NCBI RefSeq assembly: GCF_032854445.1
Contig: NC_088301.1
Coordinates: 12,212,281 to 12,276,280, forward strand
Reading direction: 5' to 3'
From: Liolophura sinensis
Taxonomy: Eukaryota > Mollusca > Polyplacophora > Chitonida > Chitonidae
DNA: 64,000 nucleotides
The notes beneath the pieces are model-generated. The model was given only the letters and a program-made list of their open reading frames with translations, was not told the DNA's origin and ran no database searches. Each line of letters opens with the position of its first letter. The stretch's first letter is position 1. Positions 13,001-24,540 of the stretch are shown in pieces. A program made the position numbers and the translations under genes.

Positions 13001-16000
13001 ATGATGAGTGAAACCACAGGTACGTGGACAGTGTGGGTGATGATTGCAATGCAGCTGAACCAGGCCTTGTGAAAGCTTAACCCACCAGCACAATCTCGAT
13101 TTATGCATGTATACGACATAGAAGACATTTCCCTACTACTAATAACCTATCTAGGCTTAGCTCTGTATAATTACTGTTAATACAGTCCGTTGAGGATTCA
13201 AATTCCACTGGATCTTCTGTGATGTTTTCTGTGCCAGAAAACGCCGAAGAATCTGCCCATTGGCTGCAGAAATAAATAGGCAGTGTAGAATTTTCGTTTA
13301 ACAATTTCGAGCATTAGGAGACTTAGCAACGGGAAACAGTTCGTGTTGACACAGATTATTTGAAAAAACGGAATTCAATTTATAAGAGCAAATAGCGGAC
13401 ACGGACACCCATCAAAGTAAGAAGATCCAAAGCAAAGGTTTATCCACAGCAAGAAATTAAGCCAACTTTTTGAAAGCTTGGGCAGCTCTTGATCATGTCC
13501 CAACCAGAAGTTTAATGCTCTTTTCCATTCGTGGATATGTGAAATATTTTTAATAATGGATGGGCTTGGACTGTGGGGCATGTTGTAAATAATTCTCTAT
13601 CAGAGTTGCATTAAACCCTATCAGATCCACGGAGAGTTACTCATAACGGAATGGAACGAAATGCGGATTACACATTTCAAGAGGCATCATTGATTTTCCG
13701 CAAGAAGAGAACGTCTCTTTGCAACTACTAACCACGATCCTTTAGGAATCGAGAAGACTTATTGGAATAGTGATAACGCTAGATTTCATACTGGCACAAG
13801 CTCATATGTGTGTGTTTTTTTTATTTTCTCTTGAAGGCAACGGCATCTTCTATGCAAACAGTACTGGGTTGTGGTTTGTGGGGTGATTAGAAAAACTGGC
13901 CGACGTCCAATGTCTGGAAAAAAATCCCTCCGCCGATGTGGAATTTGGAAATGTATTAAAATGGTTATTGATTATTTCTTTATCCTTTTTTAGCCAACAT
14001 ATGGTTTGGGTTTAACAGTGGGACTCAGGGACAATCGATTTCGAGGCTAAGGGTACAGCTCTGGGCTCAGACCCCACTAAAAATTTCTGCATCTTTTTGG
14101 GTCCATTTGATATAAATATTTCATGCGTGAGGGAAACAGCTTTCCATTTTGATATATTTGGCCCGATCAGTTTTCATCTAGCAATACGCGCTTAAAAGCC
14201 GCTTCGCAGTTCACTGCTCTTGCCCAGTTCAAATACAACGCATGGATGGTCGAAATATTTTACGACTTGTAAAGAATGACTCCCTGTCACGCCACTTTCG
14301 GGACTTTCGGGATCGATTTTTATATTAGCATAGTGAGTCGTTCCGATGTGTCCACAGTATGGAAATGCACAGAGATGTTGACAAGCTTCCCATCGCTCTC
14401 AAGGGAAAAACACAGATTTATATTCAACGGAAACGGCTCAAAGTGTTTGCCCTTGACAGCCCAGAATAACGTTTTTAGCCAAAATCACCCAGTGCTTCAG
14501 ATGACAATGTGATAAAGTCGAATTAGCTGCACAAAACTAATGCCTGTCAAAAGCAAGTATATTCCCCTATGTTCAATTTTTTCATGTATTTTATTTCGAA
14601 CTGTACTCAAATCTTTGATCAACATGTTCGCGTTTGTTTTCTAAAATTAATGTTTGGAGTGGTAAAGCATGCCTTGGTCTGCAACTGACGTTTATTCTCC
14701 ATGGTTGGTAGGCAAATAATTGATTTCAATCCAACAAGAAGCTATCTGGATAATATTAACCAGGCCTTATTCGGTATGTACTTTTAACGCTGGCATTTTT
14801 CGTATGGTTGCATTATATCGGGATATTGACCAAAACATTCTCATCTGAATGTTTTACATATGGATGTTGTAAACCCAAATGTTCTTCTCCAGTCGAAAAT
14901 CATGCAATAACCTTTATGTGCGATATAGTTTATTGCGCTTGGTAACAAATTCACAACAGCCTTAATACCTGGACAACGTCCAATCCAAGAAGAGGGCCTG
15001 GATAAAGGAAATATATTGAGTACATTTATTTATGCATTGGCGCTGACAGGGCCACAGCTCTGTGTTTTATCCTCGTCTAGCTTCGGTTGGACAGAAATCC
15101 GTGCAAACGACTGCTTGAGCCTGGTCTCTCTCTTCATCAATTCCCGGCCTCACTATTGATGCAGACGTAATCAAATTTAACCGTTGTCATGGCAACGACT
15201 GGATCGAACAAAATAAAATGAGGTGCTATATGGGTAATTTGGTCATTCCCTAGCATGTATGGTACAGATCGCCGGCGGTGCCGAAAATACCACGTGCTGT
15301 GACCGAGCGTCTGGTCGTTGGCTTGTTGGAAGGACTGGTCATTGGTGTGATCTAACTGTGGGGCTGTATTGCTTTAAACCGTCCATAATACATCATTTGC
15401 TAAAGTGCATGATGATCGTACAACATATGGAATGGTGCTGTGGAAAGTGGACTGAAAGATATACTTGCCGTTTGTATGGGTAGTCTGATTTATAGCGGAG
15501 GGTGAATTTATAGCCGACGAAAATGTGCGTACCATTTTCTAGTTCATTCTCTAGGAGTCTAGGCATTACATTTAATTAAAGGCATAGCCACAACTGTATA
15601 AATCATTTCGCTCAAATCAATAATATAAGTGCGCAAGTGTGAAAACTGTCGTCATTTAAAAGTACATTTGTGTACAGTTTTAATGCAAGACCATCTTATT
15701 TGAAATATACACCCAGTGCATCCGTTATGGCGAGAAGATACTAAATACGTAGCAATGTGTAAATAGATTACATGGGTTAATAAGTGCCCGAGGGGAGTCG
15801 TGTATATAGACAAGGAGAAAATGACTATAATTATGTCAGAGTGGGCTCAAACCACACTTGAGGTGTAAACTTTTGCCATGTCAAACGATTCGCCAAGAGC
15901 ACACCCGAAGAGCGCCTCAGTCTCCGTACAGCTCATTGTGGTTTGCCTGAAGTGGCCACTGGCTCCGAACAACCGATCAATGTTTCGGACGGCAAAACTG

Positions 16001-17439
16001 CCACGAAGCTATATTGATAAAGGCAGACGAACGTGAGGAGAAATGGCTTTGATCTGTTTAGATTACCATAGAATTGGACTTTTGCCAGCTCAGGCGCAGA
16101 GTTCACCTCGCTGTGTCGATTAAATTTGGCTGACCAGCCATGGTCTTGTACTCTACACTCCCATGTCTTGGGCGCCTGTATGACTGCTTATAGACAAAGA
16201 CAGAAATCCTACTTGTGTTTCGCGAACACCATTCTTCCCTCATCAATCGTCGCACAGAATCGAGCATCTTTTCCTGTTAAGACAAGGAGCCTTCCGGGTA
16301 ACATGTAATGTAGACTCATTGTCTTGTGTTGTTTTTATGTGAGGAAACCGAGGTATATTTCTGACCACTGACTTTGCTCTCAGATTGGTTGACCATGTTC
16401 CCAGCATAGCTTCCACATTAAACCGCTCTGAACTGTTACATTCACTAACATGAATCCTCAAAGTGTCAAATGAAAACGTCTTTCCTATGATCTTAAAAAC
16501 TCTCCATTCACCAGGTTGTGAGAGAAGAATAAAGACCATAATGTCGCAATTAACACAAATTTAAACGAGACACCCACTCGGACAGTATCTGAAATTCGCA
16601 AACCACCATTTTTTAAATCACGTGACCCGTTTGCCAGGGTGCTCTTTCCTCAGTTCTACTTGCTGTGAATGCGTCAGGTACATTTGTGTCAATGTTGACG
16701 TTATGGTATTTCTTTTTCACGAATATTGAGGCAGCTCACTTGAAAACCCCTGTTTCAGATGAATAAATTCGATAGAGATCTGTATTTGTGACAGTTAAAT
16801 TGTGAAGAATGATACAGACCTGAGATATACAACTGACTGTGCGGTCACTATGCCGTTATTATAATCAGACCTATGTCGGTGGACAAGCATTTCAACAGTT
16901 TACCTCCAGTTTATGAATTTTTGTTTCATGGGTTAGAGTATTCAACGTGCAGTTTTTTAACATCGAACTGTAAATTCCATTTTTATCAAGACTTTTGCCA
17001 GGGTTATCTATTTAACCACACTTTTTTTGTGTGGTTACTTTGTGCCCTAGAAATTACATTTTTGACGACCTCATTCATTTTATCGTAAGACAAACGTAAC
17101 AAAATTTCAACATCGATTTTAACAAAAAAATTAAGTAAAGATTCCAACGAGGTTTGAAATTTTGACGTACGTCAGAAACGTTTGTGTGAGAATGGTGCCT
17201 ACTCTGTAGAGATAGAAACTGGCTATTTGAGCAATGTATTTCTCACTGATAACGATAAAAACACATCACTTATCAAACTTATTGTACTGTGTATATAAGA
17301 AAGACGGTGTTCTCATGGTCTCATCGGCTTTAGCTGCAACCCTTGACCCCTTGATTATCCCTTGACCATTGCGGTTGCATGCTAAAATCTAGCAAATGCT
17401 TCATGGGGTGTGTAGCTGGTCTTCCTGGGATGGATGCCT
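7011..17439. other. Long unique non-coding stretch
   Basis: No domain-bearing frame, RNA gene or repeat array was found. ORFs reach at most 95 codons and none is recognisable. If the exon above is real, the first part is an intron. Slightly GC-richer patches occur near 9890-10170 and 15260-15480. An RFX-type palindrome lies at 15183-15196. A short A-rich run (12337-12356) is simple sequence. Confidence 0.45.
15183..15196. promoter_or_regulatory. RFX-type X-box palindrome
   Basis: GTTGTCATGGCAAC is an imperfect 14-bp palindrome matching the classical X-box bound by RFX factors, which regulate ciliary genes in animals. It is isolated in non-coding DNA. Chance occurrence in 64 kb is possible, so the functional claim is weak. 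Confidence 0.35.
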
Positions 17440-17690
17440 GTGGTGACTGCTTCTCCACGCATAAACCTGAACACCGTTATGTAAGTGAAAGATTCCTGAG
17501 TATGACGTTCTAGGGCGTACGTGGGAAGGTCTCCCAGCACCCTATGGATAGCCGTGAGTTTTCCCTGGGCTCTGCCCGGTTTCCTCCCACCATAATGCTG
17601 GCTGCCATTCGTATATGTAAGATATTCTTGAGTGCGCCGTAAAACACCATCAAATAAATAAGTAAATCACTAAGTGCGACGTTCTTCACC

Positions 17691-17692
<2 letters not shown>
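17440..17692 (+). mobile_element. SINE-like dispersed repeat (mollusc-type 3' module)
   Basis: The order is GGAAGGTCTCCCAGCA, TGGGCTCTGCCCGGTTTCCT, CCCACCATAATGCTGGCTGC, ATATTCTTGAGTGCGCCGTA, then AAAACACCATCAAATAAATA. This matches from memory a dispersed repeat common in mollusc genomes. The preceding sequence (CATAAACCTGAACACCGTTATGTAAGTGAAAGATTCC...) looks like a second diverged copy of the same module, so this may be a tandem or nested pair. It leads into an AAAT microsatellite. No clear tRNA-like head was recognised. Confidence 0.7.
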
Positions 17693-17748
<56 letters not shown>

Positions 17749-17750
17749 AT
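17693..17750. repeat. (AAAT)n microsatellite
   Basis: About 14 AAAT units following the SINE-like module. It is probably an expanded retroposon tail. Confidence 0.95.
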
Positions 17751-20700
17751 GTATGACAATTCTTTAGATTTCCCAGTGACAGAAGCGTCTGGGTTAGCAC
17801 AGATGTATCCATATTGAAGTGGCCATATTTCCAATTTTCGTACGCTGGCAATCCTTCATTAGAGTTCATGATGTCATATATAACAGAATTTGGCTGAAGT
17901 AGAACTGTCGCAGTGCTACACGTGGACAATGGTTGACTTTGAGATCACTGGTTTTTCCATAAAAATGATGAAATATGCTAAAACGGCTACCTGTCTTACC
18001 CTGAACAACAGTTTAATCTCATGAAAGTCTTTCGTTACAAGAAGATTCCATAAAATGTCTGCTTTCCACACACATGTATTGAGACCCTGCGAAACTTGGC
18101 ACGAAATTTTCTCAAGTAGACCCAATCCCAGGAGGAATGTATAGATCACAGCAGAATAACGCCAATGGAAAACGCACCTAAGAACTCCAGACGGTAGAAT
18201 CTGGGTGTAAAACGAGACATTCTTATTTAGAATTGCTCGCTAAAAACCAAATCAGTGATTTGGAATGTTTATTTTTGTTTATTTTTACGCATTTGAGGGT
18301 ATTAATTCTAATTCCTTTATCCGTCAATCGTAAGCTGACTAATAACCAACTGAACAGATCTAAGTATATCTCGAGTTCTGTTTGCCACTTTTCATAAAAC
18401 AGAGAGTCTCGCGAGATACCAGGCCTCTCACGCTTTCAAGCCACATTAGTCTGTCGTTCATTAGCCGATATCATTAATTCACCATTAGACTATATATTAT
18501 AATACTAAACTGTAGAACACCGAAGACAAGCGATCCATTGTGTGGTGAAACTCATTTGGATGTATATGTCCTTCATACTTGCAAGATTAGACCTTGAATA
18601 TTCTTAACAGAAAGCAGTGGCCTTCTGGCAGGTGGAGATAGACCAGTGAACAATTCCTCACGTATGTGGCGACGGCGATGACAGATGAAGACATACCACG
18701 TGTCAGAGGGGAAAGTGAGAGCATTATTAAAATATCGTTAGACGTTAGCTTTGTCCCGCGGCTTCCAATAATGTCCGCCAATTTTTGTTTACCACTCGGA
18801 TTATAGCGCCAGATGGTTTCCGGGATTTCATCAGCGCTTGTATCTAATAACATTTCTATCATCGCTATGCTTTCACGCGCTACCCAGATAGTCTAAATCA
18901 TATTAGACCCTCCCCGGCTGTGGACACATGAGAGGCCTAGCCCGTCAAAAGATTTTTTCACTGTCACGATCGCATACCACCTGCGGACTAATTTACGAGT
19001 CGCCAGGAATTAGACTGGTTTGCTTCGTCAAAGAGCCAGACAAGGAGCGACCACTATTTCTCCCACAAAGGACGATACTAACAGAACATCAACACTGTTG
19101 TAATCGGATTGGCTCCTTTTCTGTCACAAGGCACCACTCTCATGTATTTAAATTTTTTCTATAATTATATATAGTATAATAGAGTAAAATTTAAGGCTAA
19201 GCACATTTCAGTATATAGAAATATTGTTATAATGGACATGGCTTATGCTGTCCAGATGTATTTCGAAACTTTGTTTTTCTCGTCGTCAATAAAATCCAGT
19301 GAGACACAGTGTCGACGGGAGGATCAAATACGCAAACCCGTTTTTCATTGTATAGATTGACGAGATGGGGTTGGCCATGTCACATAGCCTGGTGTTTTGT
19401 GAAGGTCCGTTGATTGTCAGAAATAGTAATGCATATGTGGTCGCCTCCTTGTGATACATTTTTTTTTCTTGAAAAAGGACAGGGGTTTTCGGAATAAGAC
19501 GCTATATTCCCTCCGGATATAAGAACACGCGCTTGCAAAATTGGAAAAGTCTGATTTTGTGGAAATGACATTTGATTTGCCCTAGGGTGGGATCGCTGGT
19601 AAAATCGGTGTACGAATCGATGTTCACCATTTACTGGGATAGAAGACTTGTTTGTTGTTTTTGTACTTAAATCGGCTTTTGGCATCTCCTCAGTATCGAT
19701 CAGGCGCAGTGATTTAAAATGCTCCCAGCAAACGATGTCCTAATGAGAACGTTCTAATGAGACACTTAATCATTTCACAGTAGTGCATTGTAAGACATCT
19801 TATCACAAAATAAATCTCACGAAAACGTACGTAAAAAATCTAATACAACGCAGGTCGTTGTCATGAGTATACAGTATTCTGTGTCAAAGATGAACTGATA
19901 TCTGAACTTGAGTGTGAGATGTTTAATATCTCATCTATGTTTCAGCGCTTACAGAAATTTTTCTGTTTTCTCAGGCGTTCATGAACCAGAAACACAGAGT
20001 GTAGTCATATTCTACAGCTATGCGTAGTAGGCTATATCTCTGGGATTTATCCCAGATTCCCATGCAACTTTGATGTATTTGACATGCACAGCTAAAATAT
20101 CGACACAATATGCAAGGCTTTTTTGAAGTTTATCTCTACCTTTGGCTTCCTTCATCCAACTGGACGCGTTTTCACACGCCTCAAAGGCCTCTGCCTTCTC
20201 AATAATTAAGCAGGTCTATAAAATTTCTTCCCCGATATGCAATGTCCTAGCTAAATATTGATGACGGTCAGGGTAGTGTAAGAATGCCACCATCTGTCTG
20301 CTTTCTTGCTAGTACCCGATTAGCCTAAGTATGGTCTAGCAGTCGGCACACAAGAAGAGATACTGACAGATCCACTAAAAATCGGGATTCTTCCATCTGA
20401 TGGTTATCCCTTTCCATTTAAGATGATTTGAGATGGAATCGTGTGTCTGCCCAAGCCATGGATACAATCTTACTTTTAATAGCGGGCTAGATCTTTTAAT
20501 TCATTTCGCTTATTCTGTATTCCCTGCCGGATTTTGTCATAAGGTAAAGAGCATACGCCAAATCTAAAATTCAAGAAGCATCATTTGTGTACGAAACAAA
20601 AACATTCAAATGTTAAGTGCAAAGAAAACACTGATTTGTAACCACATCAAAGTAAATATCTCATAAAAGATTCTCTATTAAGTAAACTTTCTGATACCGC

Positions 20701-23140
20701 TGGATGGAGTTTATTGTATTCGTGTAGTTTCATTCGGGGCAATGACTGCGTCAACTTACAAAGTTTTAGGAAAGGGAATCTTCGTCAGTTATTGAGCATC
20801 TCTATAACAAATTATCCATAACTGCAGCGTATTAAGACTCCCTTAATTCAAACACTGCTTATTTAGTTTTGACTGCCTAGGTTTTATTGTAAGCGTTTAT
20901 TAATATTGATATATTTGAGAAATTTTATTTAAAAATAAAATTGATATCCCTTTAAAGGACTTCCGTCATTATTATTTCGCGTCTCCCTTGGAAACGCTTT
21001 GGGTTCAAATATTTATATAGTGTGCAACATCTTTGATGGCTTTTATAAATCGAGATGAATTCAGTTTGATTGAACTAAGACAAGGGCTTTGTATTATGAA
21101 TCATCCCAGCTTTCCATATTCCAACTTTTAATTCAGCTGACAAACTTTATCTTTATTATTACCGTTTCTTTTTATTGACAACCTCTGGTGCAGGCATTTC
21201 CTCCCGCTTTCATGATACTGGACCGGTATCATCTTATTCAGTCATCTTAATGTCCACAGCATTTAATTTCACTGGGCCTGTCGCCATCTTTGAAATCGAC
21301 ATTATGCCTGTTAACCCTCAACAGTGAGATGGCTGTTGCCTTTGGTTTTAGTCAGCTTCCGATATGGGGTCCGATTGAAAGCATTTGGAAAGATGATAAT
21401 GGGCCTTAAAGAAGCGCAATAAACTTGAAATAAAACAGGTATGGAGGACACTGGAAGAATGCGTCTTGAGAAAGGGAAACAGAATCGTCTCTATTTCCAC
21501 ACAACTTCCTGATCCTGCATTTTACCCCAGTGACTCTTCCCTGCTTCGTCGTTATCGACAGGACTGTAAAAATATTTAACTGCATTCGGATATGGCGTCG
21601 TGTTATATGTTGTTGGAAAGGGATAGCAGTAACCAGCAGATAAAAAAGACGGATTGTGGATTAGTCGTAAGGCAGCCTGCGCACTAGGCTAATCCTTCTT
21701 ATTTCGACCGTTCAAACTTTTTCGTAATATTTATTTCGTTTCTTTGATGCATATATCTTAATGAGCCAATGTTAGTGCTCAGTACAGATCAGAAATATCT
21801 AACTAAGCCTTCGAAGTACGACCTTAATTTTATGCCACAATAAATCAATGTAAATCACCCGTTCCCTTTATGTCGTCTAAACATATCGACTGAATGCCGT
21901 TAGAGAAGGGACGCTGTAAGTTTGACAGCTAAGGAAGACATACGAGTCCTAGGGGAAATTAGATGGCGGCCATACAAAACGCGACAAAACTCGGGCCAAA
22001 ATTGTTATCCAAGACGTGATCTTGACATCATAGAAAATCTCTTAACGATTCTTTCTTTTGGTGTGTTGCTTCCGCATTGAATTTACGCCGCATACAAATT
22101 CAAATTATGTGTGGAGAAAAATGGTTAGAAGTACGTGAGGTGACGTTGTGGAAATTCCGGCATCATCAATACATCCTGTCATGAAATCCTTCTTAGCAGG
22201 CAATACGCTAAATGTTTACGTTGTTCTCATCGGCAGTGGCATGCCAAATGCAAATATTCAGGAAGCGATTTGCGAATCAAAGAAGGTTTAAAATTCCAAA
22301 TCTAACGAAGGTCACTTGTTAACAGGCATAACAGTGTTAACAACATTCATAGTTGTTAAAATTCATACATTTTTAATAATTAATTTTTATGAAATAATAC
22401 CAATGTATCTAATTGGTAGAATATTAGAGTGTATTAATGGACCACACAAAATAATAATCTCACAGCATTTATGAGACAAAAAAATCACAAAAAATGGACA
22501 GCTTCGTTAGTTTTCTCTATGAGTTTGATAACTTCCCAAAATATTACTATTTCTTAACACTCATTCCAAGTCATCTTACAAGAAGTAATTCTCAAGATTA
22601 ATCCGTCCGAAGACATTTCGTGATGAAAGTCCCACAGTGGGACGTAAGTATGCCAACAGCTGTAGAGGGAAACCCTTCGGGCAAAATGCCCTCGTCACTT
22701 TTGACATTTTCTCCGAAATTGTCAGGAGCAAAACCTTGGCCTGGTGTATAACAACGCGTCGTTAACCAGCCTTTACGACAGCTTTTGACGATCTTAATGG
22801 CGCAAACGGCTGGCGGCCTCTGATTAGAGCTAAGCCGTAAGTTTCGGTATTTGTTGGACTGTTTTAATGATGCTGGATTGTCAACGGCAATTTACTGCCA
22901 GCTGCGATTCATCCACACGTCGGCTAAATCACATTTCCTTTGACATTCGCTGTATTGAAGTGTTCTGGGCATTCGATCCTTTCGTCTCTGTAGTAACGGC
23001 TAGCTCGCGATATGCAACAAACTGGGAATTAAATTGACAGAGAGGAGGTTGGAAGGCAATTGCCATTAATCCCGAGTTCGTTTCTCTCCTTTTTGCATCT
23101 TGGTCACAAAGGAAAAAAAACGGGCATAGAACGTTTTCAG
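17751..23140. other. Unique non-coding DNA
   Basis: No gene was recognised. Small palindromes are visible (TCTGGGATTTATCCCAGA near 20039 and GTCCCACAGTGGGAC near 22629), along with AT-rich patches. ORFs are about 100 codons or fewer and unremarkable. The segment 22780-22980 is GC-richer and could be conserved non-coding DNA, but that needs a comparison with a related genome. Confidence 0.45.
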
Positions 23141-23223
23141 GTAATGAGCAAATGTCGCTGGAACCGAGCCATCACCTCTACAACAAGCGCTAAAGAATTG
23201 TTCTGTTTTTTTTCTTATTGCAG

Positions 23224-23791
23224 GCGGTGTTCGGCAATGTCTTGAAGCTGAAGAAAAAAAGACATGCAATGGAAAGAAGATGACCCAGTGAAATGCCGTG
23301 GAAAGGTCGCTTCGGTCGCAATCTGGTCTGCCTCAACTGTCATCTGTACCCTTGGAGACAATACCACCAAGTCGACATGTACAAGGTAATTGATTCTCCA
23401 CGGCTGCACGTCCTTTTGGGAAGACCGCGCTCTTTCCGGCTTTTATGTGCTGTTCCTTTTCCATTAGCAACTGGCCGTTATGGGAACAGTGTTCACAGTC
23501 TTAGGTTCTCCCACCGCGATGGCCAACATAGCAGTCCCATTTTTCACCTTTTATTGCCATTTTCGTCGACTGTGTACACCAACTTCGCTGTTTTCCCACC
23601 TGAGTATTCCTTATTGTACGAAAGTTTTTTCATCTACATCGCGCTTGTCCTCGAGCTATTTTGCTTCAAGGCATTTTTGTCATGCTACTACTTCATGCCA
23701 TGCATCCACGTCAATCACTGGAGAAAAAATATCGAGCCGAAATAATGTACATATCAGTAAAATGCGACAATTAAAAGCACACATGCGCTAA
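23224..23791 (+). CDS. Possible small spliced gene, unrecognised (start 23293)
   Basis: Two potential short introns of similar size are visible. One is 23141-23223 (donor TTTCAG/GTAATG, acceptor with a long pyrimidine tract ending TTATTGCAG). The other is 23386-23467 (donor ACAAG/GTAATT, acceptor TTTTCCATTAG). Between them, 23224-23385 has stops in all frames before ATG 23293, so its first part would be 5' UTR. From 23293 the frame reads 31 codons to the donor, and joining at 23468 keeps it open to a stop at 23791, about 139 residues. No domain is recognised. Hydrophobic stretches occur, and a second frame over the same DNA is also open to 23745. Introns near 82 bp are short for a mollusc. 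It may be chance. Confidence 0.2.
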
Positions 23792-23893
23792 GACCAAAGT
23801 CTGACGACCTAGAAAAGGTATCTAGCCTACAATCAAATGAGTCCTCTAAGGCTAAACTGAGCATGTACTTGCTCATGAAATAGTTACTCTCCT

Positions 23894-24086
23894 GGGGTCT
23901 GTTCTACAAAGCATGGTAACATATCTCCTACCTGCACGTTCTCATGGAAATTGTGCCATGCCTACTTTGCCAAACTGTCGCAAACATCGCCTGTGCTATT
24001 TTCCATTGCAACATATAGTGAACAAATACATCACCATGGTAAATGCGCTTAGCGTAGTGCTGCGACTGCTTAGTAAAACAGGCCCC
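23894..24086. mobile_element. Palindromic MITE, family A copy 1
   Basis: The left end GGGGTCTGTTCTACAAAGC is inverted at the right as GCTTAGTAAAACAGGCCCC. The right half contains CCATGGTAAATGCGC and GCGTAGTG, shared with the copy 340-530 bp downstream. The terminal pattern GGGGCCTGTT..AC.AAGC resembles a short palindromic repeat I have seen in marine invertebrate genomes, though I cannot name the family. No coding capacity. Target duplication is not clear. Confidence 0.65.
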
Positions 24087-24422
24087 TGTTTTTCGTGATA
24101 GTACCTCAGCACCTCAATACAGTCTCGGGTGTCTCTCTGAAGTTTAGATAAAGCAGTTGTTGATGTAATAAGCATGTGTTTTTACTCCTTATTTTTTTTG
24201 ATTCAAATTGTAGCTCGCCATTTTTGCCAAAAAACAAAAGAAAAACCAAAAAAAAAAAAAAACAGCTGAATTTTGCCTGTTATTACTTATTAAATGAATT
24301 TAAACAAATAAGGTGCAGTTCCATTACATTACATAATGAATTTATACATTATAAGCGGTTTTAGTTCCTAATGGTACAAGAATCTGTTCTATAAAGATGT
24401 CGCAACTTCCAGATGGTACAGG

Positions 24423-24540
24423 TGTCTGTTCTTCAAAGCAGTAGTAAACTGTGCCTGGCGTAACTTCCAGGAAAACTTATAACGAAGAGGGACGTCGCCA
24501 TGGTAAATGCGCAGCGTAGTGACAGCTTTGCAGAACGGGT
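24423..24540. mobile_element. Palindromic MITE, family A copy 2 (shorter)
   Basis: TGTCTGTTCTTCAAAGCAGT at the left is inverted at the right as AGCTTTGCAGAACGGG. The interior keeps GCCATGGTAAATGCGC and GCGTAGTGACAG, as in the copy at 23894. A further truncated head (ATCTGTTCTATAAAG) lies at about 24381, suggesting nesting or a broken third copy. A poly(A)-rich run (24225-24264) separates the copies. Confidence 0.6.
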
